Below the pieces are notes generated by a model. The model did not search any database. It had not been told where the DNA came from and was given only the letters and a program-made list of their open reading frames with translations. From Candidatus Dormiibacterota bacterium (GTDB lineage Bacteria; Chloroflexota; Dormibacteria; CF-121): a stretch of 64,000 bases of DNA. Positions 53,358-64,000 of this stretch are shown here, in pieces. Position 1 is the stretch's first letter, and each line of letters starts with the position of its first letter. The position numbers and the translations under genes were made by a program. The stretch covers positions 62,001-126,000 of the forward strand of contig DASZZN010000045.1 in NCBI GenBank assembly GCA_035544955.1, given 5' to 3'.

Positions 53358-54055
53358 GGCTCCTGGTGCTGCTTCAGGCGGACGTCACGCACCCCACCAT
53401 CAACATTGGCGGGATCGACTTCAACGCCGACACCATCCGTAACACCCTGATCGTGTGCGCCCTCCTGCTCGTCGGCGCCTTCGTCCTGCGCAGCCAGCTG
53501 CGCGTCGGAAAACCGACACAGCTGCAGAACATCGTCGAGCTGATCGTCGAGTACATCGGAGGGTTGACCGCGGAGTCGCTCCAGGGTCGAAATCTCAACC
53601 TGGGGCCGCTTGCCATCACGCTGTTCGTCTTTCTGCTGGTCTCCAACTGGCTGGGACTCATCCCCGGATTCAAGTCGCCGACCAATGACTGGAATACGAC
53701 GCTGGCGCTGGCCCTCCTCACGTTCGTGCTGTTCACGTTCTTCAGCATCAGCCGCCGCGGCTTCGGCGGCTACCTCAAACATCTCCTGGTGGTCCCGCCT
53801 TACTTTCCGCTGAGCGTCATCGACGAGCTCGCCAAGCCGATCACGCTGTCCTTCCGGTTGTACTTCAACATCTTCGTCGGGGAGCTGCTGCTGTCACTGA
53901 TCATCACGCTGGTTCCGACCTGGATTTCCTGGTTGCCGGGCGCGGTGTGGACGCTTTTCAGCCTCTTCATCGGAACGGTGCAGGCCTTTATCTTTACCGT
54001 CTTGACCGTCTCGTATGTCGCGATCGCCACTGAAGTTGAAACCGCACATGCATAA
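53354..54055 (+). CDS. atpB: ATP synthase F0 subunit a
   Basis: A 233-aa integral subunit forming the proton half-channels. The essential Arg is in ITLSFRLYFNIFVGE; LSNWLGLIPGFKSPT-like (SNWLGLIPGF) and SYVAIATEVE at the C-terminus are typical. First core subunit of the operon a-c-b-delta-alpha-gamma-beta-epsilon. Confidence 0.96.
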   Translation: MRLLVLLQADVTHPTINIGGIDFNADTIRNTLIVCALLLVGAFVLRSQLRVGKPTQLQNIVELIVEYIGGLTAESLQGRNLNLGPLAITLFVFLLVSNWLGLIPGFKSPTNDWNTTLALALLTFVLFTFFSISRRGFGGYLKHLLVVPPYFPLSVIDELAKPITLSFRLYFNIFVGELLLSLIITLVPTWISWLPGAVWTLFSLFIGTVQAFIFTVLTVSYVAIATEVETAHA

Positions 54056-54064
54056 CACCACTAA

Positions 54065-54838
<774 letters not shown>

Positions 54839-54846
<8 letters not shown>

Positions 54847-55372
54847 AAGCAGCAACGTGGCGCGCCGCTACGCCGCGGGCATCTTTCAGCTGGCCCAGGA
54901 GGAGAACGGGATCGACACCTGGCGGGCTGAGCTGGCCAAGTTGGACGAGTTGCTCCAGGACGACGTCCTCGTTGCCGCCTTCAAGAACCCCGCGGTGGGT
55001 GTCAGGCGCCGGATGGATCTGGCCCAGCTTCTCAAGCCGGAGCTCCGCCCCGAAACGGAGAACCTGCTTCGCTTGCTGGTCGAGCACTATCGGACGCGCG
55101 AGATCCATCGCATCCGGGAAGAGTTCGAGCGGCTCGCCGACGAGGCATCCGGTATCGTGCACGCGACCGTGACGACGGCGCTGGAGTTGGAGGAAGATGA
55201 CCGACGGCACTACGAGCAGGAACTGGCGCGCAAACTGGGCCGCAAGGTCAACGTCAAGTTCCTCAGCGATCCAGCAATTGTCGGTGGAGCGGCGATCCAG
55301 ATCGGCGATCACCTGGTGGACGGTACCGTGCGGACGCAACTCAAGCGGCTCCGGCAGGAATTATTGAGCTAA
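54839..55372 (+). CDS. atpH: ATP synthase F1 subunit delta
   Basis: A 177-aa protein. The N-terminal helical domain ([17 protein letters not shown]) binds alpha, and the C-terminal part contains the conserved [35 protein letters not shown]. It joins the b-stalk to F1. GTG start overlapping atpF. Confidence 0.96.
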
Positions 55373-55388
55373 AGGGCGAGGGAGAGCA

Positions 55389-57008
55389 TTGGGCATCAAG
55401 TCAGACGAGATCAGCAATCTGATCAAACAGCGCATCAAGGATTTTGACGTCCCCGTTCTGTCGGCGGACGTTGGCATCGTCACCGAGATCGGTGACGGCA
55501 TCGCACAGATCTATGGCCTGAGGAACGCGCAGTCCCTCGAGCTGCTCGAGTTCAAGGGTGGGGTCAAAGGCATGGCGCTCAACCTCGAGGAGGATTCGGT
55601 CGGCGCTGTCGTCCTCGGGCCCTACGAGGAAATCCGCGAGGGCGATGAGGTTCGCACGACCGGCAGCGTAGTCCAGGTGCCGGTTGGTGATGCGCTGATC
55701 GGCCGCGTCGTCAACGCCCTCGGCGAGCCGATCGACGGAAAAGGACCCATCCAGACAAAAGAAACTGCCCCTGTCGAGAAGGTCGCCCCCGGTGTCATCA
55801 CACGCCAACCCGTCGATACGCCGTTGCAGACCGGGCTGAAGGCGGTCGATGCGATGACTGCCATCGGCCGCGGCCAGCGGGAGCTGATCATCGGTGACCG
55901 CCAGACCGGCAAAACCGCGATTGGGCTCGACACCATCATCAACCAGAAAGGGCAGGACGTCATCTGCATCTATGTCGCGATCGGGCAACGCGCCGCAACA
56001 GTCGCCCAGGTGGCTGCCGTGCTCGAGGAGCACGGCGCCTTGGAGTACACGATCATCGTCTCTGCGACCGCCAGCGAGCCGGCGCCGCTCTGGTATATCG
56101 CGCCCTACGCGGCCACCTCGATGGGCGAGTACTTCATGAACAAGGGCAAGGATGTGCTGGTCGTCTACGACGACCTCTCCAAGCACGCCTGGGCCTACCG
56201 GCAGATCTCGCTCCTGCTGCGCCGGCCGCCAGGGCGCGAGGCCTATCCTGGCGATGTCTTCTATTTGCACTCCCGGCTGCTGGAGCGCTCGGCGCGCATG
56301 AACAAGGAGAACGGTGGTGGCTCGCTGACCGCGCTGCCGATCATCGAGACGCTGGCGGGCGACATTTCCGCCTATATCCCTACCAATGTCATCTCGATCA
56401 CCGACGGCCAGATCTACCTGTTGGCCGATCTCTTCTACGCGGGCATCCGGCCCGCGATCTCGACTGGCCTCTCCGTCTCCCGCGTCGGAGGCGCCGCCCA
56501 GATCAAAGCCATGCGGCAGGTCGCCGGCCGTCTTCGCCTCGACCTCTCGCAGTATCGCGACCTCGCGGCCTTCGCCCAGTTCGCCTCCGACCTCGACAAG
56601 CGGACGCGTGACCAGCTGGAGCGTGGCAAGCGCATGGAAGAGCTGCTCAAGCAGGGCCAGTTCGAACCGATGCCCGTCGCCCAGCAGGTGATCGTCCTCT
56701 TTGCCGGCGGGAACGGCCTCCTCGACGACGTTCCGGTCGACAAGGTGGGGCAATTCGAAAAAGAGCTGCTCCGCTTCCTGAGCAGCTCGCACCCGGGCAT
56801 CGAGCAGGCGATCGCCAAAGAGAAGGCGTTGTCGCCGGACACGGAAAAGCTTCTGCGTGGCGCGATCGACGAGTTCAAGAAGTCGAGCCCGCTGGTTCAG
56901 AAGGTGGAAGAGAAGCCTGCCGCAAAAGCTGAGGAGCCGGCCAGGGAAAAGGGTCCGTTGCAGTCGGCCCGCCGCGCGACCGAGCGCGAGACCACGAAGC
57001 AGCGCTAG
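55389..57008 (+). CDS. atpA: ATP synthase F1 subunit alpha (with C-terminal extension)
   Basis: A 539-aa regulatory nucleotide-binding subunit. The P-loop is [11 protein letters not shown] and the Arg-finger region [14 protein letters not shown]. The core should end near residue 505; about 35 further residues are Lys/Glu/Ala-rich and unstructured ([17 protein letters not shown]). TTG start with GGGAGAG upstream. Confidence 0.97.
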   Translation: MGIKSDEISNLIKQRIKDFDVPVLSADVGIVTEIGDGIAQIYGLRNAQSLELLEFKGGVKGMALNLEEDSVGAVVLGPYEEIREGDEVRTTGSVVQVPVGDALIGRVVNALGEPIDGKGPIQTKETAPVEKVAPGVITRQPVDTPLQTGLKAVDAMTAIGRGQRELIIGDRQTGKTAIGLDTIINQKGQDVICIYVAIGQRAATVAQVAAVLEEHGALEYTIIVSATASEPAPLWYIAPYAATSMGEYFMNKGKDVLVVYDDLSKHAWAYRQISLLLRRPPGREAYPGDVFYLHSRLLERSARMNKENGGGSLTALPIIETLAGDISAYIPTNVISITDGQIYLLADLFYAGIRPAISTGLSVSRVGGAAQIKAMRQVAGRLRLDLSQYRDLAAFAQFASDLDKRTRDQLERGKRMEELLKQGQFEPMPVAQQVIVLFAGGNGLLDDVPVDKVGQFEKELLRFLSSSHPGIEQAIAKEKALSPDTEKLLRGAIDEFKKSSPLVQKVEEKPAAKAEEPAREKGPLQSARRATERETTKQR

Positions 57009-57014
57009 CGCCAG

Positions 57015-57866
57015 ATGGCCACCCTCGCCGACATCCGCCGCCGGATCGCCAGCGTGAAGAACACGCAGCAGATCACGCGCGCGATGCAGGCGGTCGCCGC
57101 CTCCAAGCTGCGGCGCGTGCAGGCACGGGCGGAGGCGGCGCGCCCCTATGCCGACCGGATGGCCGATGTCCTTGTCGAAGTGGCCAGCCGGGTGACCTCC
57201 TATCAGCATCCCTTCCTGATCGAGCGGCCGGTCAAGAAGCGCTTGCTGATCCTGGTCTCCTCCGACCGTGGGCTGGCGGGAGGCCTGAATGTCAATGCCT
57301 TTCGGGTGGCGCTCGGCTACATTCGGCAGGGCGACATCGTGCTCGACACCATTGGCCGCAAGGGACGGGACTACTTCCGGAGACTCGGCGTGCCGATCCT
57401 GGCCGAGGTATCGGGGATCGGCGACCGTCCCCAGCTAAAGGACATCCTGCCGGCGATCACCGTCGCTCGCGACGAGTATCTCGAGGGTAACGTCGACGAG
57501 GTGGCGCTGGTCTACACCCACTTTGCCTCGGTCAGTCGATTGGAGCCCACGGTCAAGGTTCTGATTCCGGTGCGCGTCCCGGAGCGGAAGGAGGGAATCC
57601 GCATCGACTACCTGTACGAACCGGAGGCCGAGGACGTGCTCTCGCAGTTGCTCCCTCGGTACGTCGAGGCCCAGGTCTACGCCGCGGTGCTCGACAACCT
57701 GGCCAGCTTCTACGCGGCCCAGATGGTGGCGATGCGGAACGCGACCGACAACGCCGGCGAGCTGATCGACGACCTGACCCTGCTGCGCAACAAGGTGCGG
57801 CAGGCGACGATCACGAAGGAGTTGAGTGAAATCGTGGGTGGCGCCGAGGCGCTCACCGCCGGCTAG
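57015..57866 (+). CDS. atpG: ATP synthase F1 subunit gamma
   Basis: A 283-aa central rotor shaft. N-terminal helix: ADIRRRIASVKNTQQITRAM; the C-terminal helix includes MRNATDNAGELIDDLTLLRNK, the conserved contact with alpha/beta. Starts 6 nt after atpA. Confidence 0.97.
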   Translation: MATLADIRRRIASVKNTQQITRAMQAVAASKLRRVQARAEAARPYADRMADVLVEVASRVTSYQHPFLIERPVKKRLLILVSSDRGLAGGLNVNAFRVALGYIRQGDIVLDTIGRKGRDYFRRLGVPILAEVSGIGDRPQLKDILPAITVARDEYLEGNVDEVALVYTHFASVSRLEPTVKVLIPVRVPERKEGIRIDYLYEPEAEDVLSQLLPRYVEAQVYAAVLDNLASFYAAQMVAMRNATDNAGELIDDLTLLRNKVRQATITKELSEIVGGAEALTAG

Positions 57867-59519
<1,653 letters not shown>

Positions 59520-59521
59520 TC

Positions 59522-59947
59522 GTGGCCGACAGTAAGAAGCTGCATGTCGACATCGTCACCGTCGAAGGCCGGCGCTTCAAGGGCGATGCCGACTTCGTCG
59601 TGGCACCGGGATCGGAGGGGGAGCTGGGGATCCTGCCGCAGCACATCCCGCTGTTGACGCCGCTCAGACCAGGGACGGTGAAGGTGCGCAATGACGGCGA
59701 CGAGCAGTTCTTCTTCGTCTCCGGCGGCTTCCTGGAAGTGCGCCCCGATGAAGTGACGGTACTCGCCGATTCGGCCGAACGGGCGGAGGACATCGACGAA
59801 TCCCGCGCCGAAGAAGCCCGTCGCCGGGCGGCGGACCTCCTGCAACAGAAGCTGTCCGACACGGATCAGGCCGCCGCCTCGGTCGCCCTGGCACGAGCCG
59901 AGGCCAGGCTGCGACTGGCCGAGTTGCGCCGCCGCCGCAGAACCTAA
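59522..59947 (+). CDS. atpC: ATP synthase F1 subunit epsilon
   Basis: A 141-aa subunit: beta-sandwich (VDIVTVEGRRFKGDADFVVAPGSEGELGILPQH) and a two-helix C-terminal domain (about 87-138) that can act as an inhibitor brake. GTG start 2 nt after atpD. Last gene of the operon. Confidence 0.96.
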   Translation: MADSKKLHVDIVTVEGRRFKGDADFVVAPGSEGELGILPQHIPLLTPLRPGTVKVRNDGDEQFFFVSGGFLEVRPDEVTVLADSAERAEDIDESRAEEARRRAADLLQQKLSDTDQAAASVALARAEARLRLAELRRRRRT

Positions 59948-59990
59948 GTTACGGAGAGGCCAAATCGAGCCAACGGCGTCGCTCGGCTGA

Positions 59991-59996
59991 TACCCT
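59991..59996 (+). promoter_or_regulatory. -10 element for murA (leaderless)
   Basis: TACCCT with TGA in front (extended -10) is 9 nt before GTG 60006. Confidence 0.4.
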
Positions 59997-60005
59997 AGGG
60001 GGTCA

Positions 60006-61301
60006 GTGGCCCAACTCCTGATCGAGGGGGGAACTCGTTTGGTCGGGCGGGTCCCGATCAGTGGCTCCAAGAACGCGGTCCTTCCTATCCTCGCGGCCTG
60101 TCTGCTCACCGAGGAGGAAGTCCGCCTCAAGAACGTGCCGCGGATCGAGGACGTCTCGACCATGATCCGCCTGCTGGAAGGTATGGGCGTCCAGATCCGC
60201 TGGCTGGATCCGCAGCAGCTTCAGATCAACGCCGAGCGACTCGCCCGCAGCGAGGTGCTGGCGGCGATGGCCAACCGGATGCGTGCCTCCTTCCTCCTGA
60301 TGGGTCCGTTGCTGGCGCGCCGCGGTGAGGCTCGCGTGGCGAAGCCGGGCGGGGACGACATCGGGATGCGCCGCGTGGAGCAACACCTTGTCGGACTGCG
60401 CCTGATGGGCGCCAGTGTCGAGCTCGAGGGCGGTGAGTACGTGGCGCGTGCCGACCGCCTGAAAGGCGCCACCATCCATCTCGATATGCCGACCGTGACC
60501 GGGACCGAGAATCTGATGATGGCCGCCGCGACGGCCGACGGCATCACGACCATCCACAACGCGGCCCGTGAGCCGCACGTCGTCGACCTGGCGATGTTTC
60601 TCGGCAAGATGGGAGCCCGGATCCACGGGATCGGCACCGACGTGTTGGTCATCGAAGGCGTTGCGGAGTTGAGCGGCGCCACCCATCGCGTGATCCCGGA
60701 CAACATCGAGGCGGGGACCTATGCATTCGCCATCGCCGCCACTGGCGGTGAGGGAGTGCTCGAAGACGTCGAGACGGCCGATCTTCGCGCCATGATGCTC
60801 AAGCTTCGGGCGGCCGGCGTCGAGGTCGAGGACCGGACCCACAGCCTCTGGGTGCAGGGCAACGGGGACCTGCAGCCGGTCGACGTCACGACTTGGCCGC
60901 ATCCCGGATTCCCAACCGACCTGCAGGCTCCCTTTGTCAGCTTGATGACGCAGGCGCACGGACGGTGCCATATCTCCGAGGCTGTCTTCGAAAACCGCTT
61001 CCAGCACGTGCCGGAACTGCGCAAGCTCGGGGCCGACATCTATGTCGAGGGTCGCAGCGCGATCGTCTCGGGGCCCAGCGCGCTGCATGGCGGCTCGGTC
61101 ACGGTGCCCGACATCCGCTCCGGTGCGGCGCTCGTGGTTGCCGCCCTCTGTGCCAGGGGGACCACGGTGCTCGACAACATCTATCACCTGGATCGGGGCT
61201 ACCAGGACATCGTGCGCAAACTCGAGGCCCTCGGTGCGCACATCACGCGGGTCGACGGCGAGGCGGCCGACCAGGATCTCTCCAGGGTCGTCGGGGATTG
61301 A
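60006..61301 (+). CDS. murA: UDP-GlcNAc 1-carboxyvinyltransferase MurA (Asp variant)
   Basis: A 431-aa EPSP-synthase-like enzyme for the first committed step of peptidoglycan. It has SGSKNAVLPILAA (Lys22 region), RASFLLMGPLLAR, VTGTENLMMAA and PTDLQAPF. The catalytic loop reads KPGGDDIG, so the usual Cys115 (PGGCxIG) is Asp117 (codon 60354-60356). The same change in Mycobacterium and Chlamydia gives natural fosfomycin resistance. GTG start. Confidence 0.95.
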   Translation: MAQLLIEGGTRLVGRVPISGSKNAVLPILAACLLTEEEVRLKNVPRIEDVSTMIRLLEGMGVQIRWLDPQQLQINAERLARSEVLAAMANRMRASFLLMGPLLARRGEARVAKPGGDDIGMRRVEQHLVGLRLMGASVELEGGEYVARADRLKGATIHLDMPTVTGTENLMMAAATADGITTIHNAAREPHVVDLAMFLGKMGARIHGIGTDVLVIEGVAELSGATHRVIPDNIEAGTYAFAIAATGGEGVLEDVETADLRAMMLKLRAAGVEVEDRTHSLWVQGNGDLQPVDVTTWPHPGFPTDLQAPFVSLMTQAHGRCHISEAVFENRFQHVPELRKLGADIYVEGRSAIVSGPSALHGGSVTVPDIRSGAALVVAALCARGTTVLDNIYHLDRGYQDIVRKLEALGAHITRVDGEAADQDLSRVVGD

Positions 61302-61308
61302 GGCGGCC

Positions 61309-62310
61309 GTGCTCTCAAAGAAAATCGGCATCGACCTGGGCACCTCAACCGTGCTCGTCTACGTCAAGGGCGAGGGTGTGGTCGTGAACGAGCCGGCGGT
61401 GATGGCGACGGACGAAAAGGGCGCTCGCGTGCTGGCGGTCGGGCGTGCCGCCTCCGAGATGGTCGGTCGCGGCCGGAAAGCCCGCGCCGTCCGGCTGGTC
61501 CGCGACGGGAACGGCGTCGATTACGACGTCGCGGGTGCGATGCTCCAGCATCTGATCGGCCGTATCGTCGGCCGGCAGCGGCTCTTCCGCCCGGACGTGA
61601 TGCTCTCGGTGGCGGCGATAGTGACCGGCGTGGAGCGCCGCGCGGTACTGGCCGCCACCATTCAGGCGGGCGCCAAGACGGCGTACCTGATCGACAAGCC
61701 GATGGCCGCCGCGATCGGCGCCCGCGTCTCGGTCTCCACGACCGAAGGGATCGCCATCATCAACCTGGGCGCTGGATCGACCGAGCTGGCGGCGATCGCG
61801 CAGGGCGAAATCGTGGCAACGGAGTCCCTACGGATTGGCGGGGAGGCGTTCGACCGGGCTATCGATGCCGCGATCGTGACGCAGCACGGCTTACGGTTGA
61901 TGCCCGGCGAGGCCGAGCGCCTGAAAATGGAACTGGGTTCGTCGAGTGCCCCGGCCGTCGAGGCAGATCTCGAGGTGAGCGCCGTCAATGAGGCGGGTAT
62001 CCGCACCGCGCTCCGCGTGTCGGCGAGCGAGGTGCAAGCAGCGCTCCAGGTGCCGCTCGAGGCGATCGCCGCCAGCCTGCAGCGGGTGGTGGCTCAGGTG
62101 CCGGAAGCACGGCGTGCTTCGATCATGCGCAACGGGGTTGTCCTGACCGGTGGCGGGGCCCAGCTGCGTGGGATCGCGGAGTTTCTCGGGTTGCGTTCTG
62201 GACTTCCAACCCGGGTGGCGTCCGACCCACAGAGCTGCGTGGCGATCGGAACCGGAATGGCGCTCGACAACATGCAGGTCATCCGCCGGGGGCAGCACTA
62301 CATCACGTGA
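61309..62310 (+). CDS. mreB: Rod-shape actin homologue MreB
   Basis: A 333-aa actin-like ATPase: IGIDLGTSTVLVYVKGEGVVVNEP (phosphate-1), NLGAGSTELAAIAQGEI (phosphate-2), SLRIGGEAFDRAI and GVVLTGGGAQLRGI (adenosine motif). It guides lateral wall synthesis. GTG start 7 nt after murA. mreC and mreD do not follow; glycosyltransferases do. The stop overlaps the next start (GTGA). Confidence 0.93.
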   Translation: MLSKKIGIDLGTSTVLVYVKGEGVVVNEPAVMATDEKGARVLAVGRAASEMVGRGRKARAVRLVRDGNGVDYDVAGAMLQHLIGRIVGRQRLFRPDVMLSVAAIVTGVERRAVLAATIQAGAKTAYLIDKPMAAAIGARVSVSTTEGIAIINLGAGSTELAAIAQGEIVATESLRIGGEAFDRAIDAAIVTQHGLRLMPGEAERLKMELGSSSAPAVEADLEVSAVNEAGIRTALRVSASEVQAALQVPLEAIAASLQRVVAQVPEARRASIMRNGVVLTGGGAQLRGIAEFLGLRSGLPTRVASDPQSCVAIGTGMALDNMQVIRRGQHYIT

Positions 62311-63272
62311 GTACCGAGCCGCGACCCTCCTCCCGCGTCGCCATCGTTCTCGGTGGCGGTGTGCGCGAGGCGCTGATGGCGCAGCCGGTGCTCCGCGCCT
62401 GCGACGGCGCTACGGTCTTCGCCTCGGCCGACGCGGTTGGCACCTTGCTCGGGCTGTCCTCGGTCGGCCGCGCCTTCGTCTTCGATGATTCGCCCCGCGA
62501 ATTGCTCCGGGTCTTTCGGCGCTTGCGCGCGGGATCGGTGGAAACGGTGGTCGTCCCGTTTCCCGCGAGCTTCCTTCACGTCGCGCTGGCGTATTTCGCC
62601 GGGGTGCCGCGCCGGCTCGTCGCGGCGGGACCGAGTCGCTGGGCGGCGACGGAGCGCGTTCCAGCGGTCACGGGGATGCACCCGGCGGAAGCGAATTGGC
62701 GCCTGGCGGCCGTCGCGAGCAACCGGCCGGTCCTCACACCGGGCGAGGCACCGTCCCTGCGACCGCCGGATGCGGTACGCACCCAGGCGATGGCGCGCTG
62801 GCCGGCGTTCATCGGGAGTGGCCGGCGACCACTGGTCTTGATTCCAGGTGGCGGCGGCTGGTCATCGCGTCGTTCGGGCCCACGCTGGCCGGCCGAACGC
62901 TTCGCCGTCGTGGCGAACCAATCGATCGCCGAGCGCATCGTGCTCCTGAGTGGCGCCGGTGACGCGCAGATCATCCGCGAGACACAAGGCAGCATCGCCA
63001 AGCCGACGATGGTTATCAATCTCGCGCAGATCACCGTCGACGAGGTTGCGGTTCTCAGCGAACTCAGCCTCGGCGTGATCGGCCACGACGGTGATGCGCT
63101 CCATGTCGCGGCGGCGGCTGGCGCCCTGGTGATCGCCGTCCTTCGCGGGCCCGACATCCCCCCGCAGGGCGACCGGGTGGTCACGTTCTCGACCACCGAC
63201 TTCGACCGATTCCCCGCCCGGCAGGTCGTCGAGGCACTCTCGAAGCAAGCCCGGATCGATAGCTACGCCTGA
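62307..63272 (+). CDS. Glycosyltransferase family 9-like protein
   Basis: A 321-aa protein with the ADP-heptose:LPS heptosyltransferase fold. The N-terminal Rossmann half has LGGGVREALMAQPVLRACDG. The second half has LVLIPGGGGWSSRRSGPRWPAERFAVVA, the GAGDAQIIRETQ equivalent of the nucleotide-binding loop, and VDEVAVLSELSLGVIGHDGDALHVAAAAG. In a monoderm the acceptor would be a wall or surface glycan. GTG start overlapping mreB. Confidence 0.85.
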   Translation: MSTEPRPSSRVAIVLGGGVREALMAQPVLRACDGATVFASADAVGTLLGLSSVGRAFVFDDSPRELLRVFRRLRAGSVETVVVPFPASFLHVALAYFAGVPRRLVAAGPSRWAATERVPAVTGMHPAEANWRLAAVASNRPVLTPGEAPSLRPPDAVRTQAMARWPAFIGSGRRPLVLIPGGGGWSSRRSGPRWPAERFAVVANQSIAERIVLLSGAGDAQIIRETQGSIAKPTMVINLAQITVDEVAVLSELSLGVIGHDGDALHVAAAAGALVIAVLRGPDIPPQGDRVVTFSTTDFDRFPARQVVEALSKQARIDSYA

Positions 63273-63273
63273 G

Positions 63274-64000
63274 CTGGAAACGTCCAGCCCGCTTCGTGTC
63301 GCCCTCGACGCTCGCGCCCTCAGCGACGATGCGACCGGCGTGGGCCGCTACATCGGGGCGCTGATCACCGCCTTCCACAACAGCCACGGCGTGGACCTCA
63401 GGCCCTACCGGGATGCGGGGCTGCGCATTCTCGGGCCGCAGCTCGAGCTGCCGCTGCGCATGCACCGCGACGGCGCCCAGCTCATTCACGGGCCGGCGAA
63501 TTCCTTGCCGTTACTCCACCCTGGTCTTCCGGGGGTGGTCACGATCCATGACCTGGCCATCTACGACCACCCGGAATGGTTTCCATCCGGCCAGTGGTTT
63601 GCCACCAGCGTCGTGGTCCCGCAGTCGGCCCGACGCGCCCGCATGATCATCTGCCCATCGGAAGCAACCAAACGCGCCGCGGTACGCCTCTTCGGCGTCG
63701 AGCCCGGGCGTTGCCGCGTGATCCCCCACGGCGTGGAGACCGAGTTTGCCCTACCGGTGTCGCCGTCGCTCAAGGCCGACGTCAGAGCCCGGTACGGGCT
63801 CCCGGATCGCTACCTGCTACAGCTGGGTACGGTGCAGCCGCGCAAGAACTACGTCACCTCGCTGCGCGCGCTGGCGCGGATCCCGATAAGGCAGCGGCTA
63901 CCGCTGATCATCGCTGGCGGCTTTGGATGGAAGTACGACGCGGTGGTCGATACGGTTCGCGAGCTCGACCTGCGGGATTGGGTGCGCTTCGTCGGCTATG
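63274..64000 (+). CDS. Glycosyltransferase family 4 (cut by window end)
   Basis: About 242 residues are visible. The N-terminal GT4 pattern is LRVALDARALSDDATGVGRYIGALI, then VTIHDLAIYDHPEWF, MIICPSEATKRAAV and, at the start of the donor domain, LLQLGTVQPRKNYVTSL. The conserved beginning lies upstream of any ATG, GTG or TTG in frame; CTG 63274, 1 nt after the GT9 stop, is the only candidate start. Probably adds sugars to a surface glycan with the preceding GT9. Confidence 0.88.
   Translation, partial: METSSPLRVALDARALSDDATGVGRYIGALITAFHNSHGVDLRPYRDAGLRILGPQLELPLRMHRDGAQLIHGPANSLPLLHPGLPGVVTIHDLAIYDHPEWFPSGQWFATSVVVPQSARRARMIICPSEATKRAAVRLFGVEPGRCRVIPHGVETEFALPVSPSLKADVRARYGLPDRYLLQLGTVQPRKNYVTSLRALARIPIRQRLPLIIAGGFGWKYDAVVDTVRELDLRDWVRFVGY

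Noticed and set aside
55401-57209. 602-aa open frame on the minus strand across atpA
   Set aside because: Shadow of atpA codon usage; no recognisable family, and it spans the atpA/atpG boundary.

Overview
This is a GC-rich (by eye roughly 60-65 %) stretch of bacterial chromosome, gene-dense and almost entirely made of housekeeping genes. The gene order ftsZ-nrdR-pgeF-yggS-yggT-ileS-lspA-rluD-gmk-coaBC-priA-def-fmt-smpB-ssrA, followed later by rpmE-yqhQ-prfA-prmC-tsaC-glyA-wecA-atp operon-murA-mreB, together with a eukaryotic-type IleS, a class II FBPase (GlpX), a Flp-type pilin and no LPS or outer-membrane genes, suggests a monoderm of the Chloroflexota / Candidatus Dormibacterota neighbourhood, with Actinomycetota as a more distant alternative. 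This placement is inference; no 16S rRNA lies in the window.

Layout. 1-12.5 kb: end of ftsZ, a terminator hairpin, nrdR, then a long tightly packed run of translation, cell-envelope and cofactor genes. 12.5-17.1 kb: an orphan 57-residue Flp pilin whose stop codon overlaps that of smpB, the tmRNA gene, a lipoprotein, a three-gene operon (64-aa protein, TPR protein, membrane protein) and a secreted phosphoesterase. 17.1-21.5 kb: a minus-strand acyl-CoA operon (enoyl-CoA hydratase, two CoA-transferase subunits, acyl-CoA synthetase). 21.5-26 kb: a zinc-ribbon membrane protein, a lone receiver domain, a CPBP protease, and a minus-strand four-gene operon (TrkA-N, APC permease, 57-aa membrane protein, membrane-anchored UspA) in which every junction overlaps by 4 nt. 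26-37.8 kb: dnaK-clpB, tRNA-Thr, a YcaQ-type glycosylase, NfeD-SPFH, HtrA, argS and an MBL-fold protein. 37.8-43.1 kb: GH15 glucoamylase-like enzyme, pyrG, glpX and an M23 peptidase. 43.2-44.4 kb: two small genes that each appear frameshifted. 44.4-64 kb: an uncharacterised radical SAM protein, an M50 protease, the rpmE-to-atp block, murA, mreB and two glycosyltransferases, the last cut by the window end.

Two genome-wide expression habits are visible. First, many genes start 6-10 nt after a TANNNT or GATANT -10 hexamer (commonly TAGAAT or TAGACT), which predicts leaderless mRNAs. Second, four genes (lspA, CoA-transferase alpha, argS, the terminal glycosyltransferase) have conserved N-termini with no ATG, GTG or TTG upstream but an in-frame CTG at the junction with the previous gene, three of them as the overlap CTGA; this suggests real CTG initiation. 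Three of four convergent protein-gene pairs share the tetranucleotide CTAG as opposing stop codons.

No CRISPR array, prophage, insertion sequence or classic defence island was seen. The best candidates for new biology are the TrkA-N/APC/small membrane protein/UspA operon, the radical SAM protein, the 64-aa/TPR/membrane operon, and the variant active sites in PriA, MurA and ArgS.
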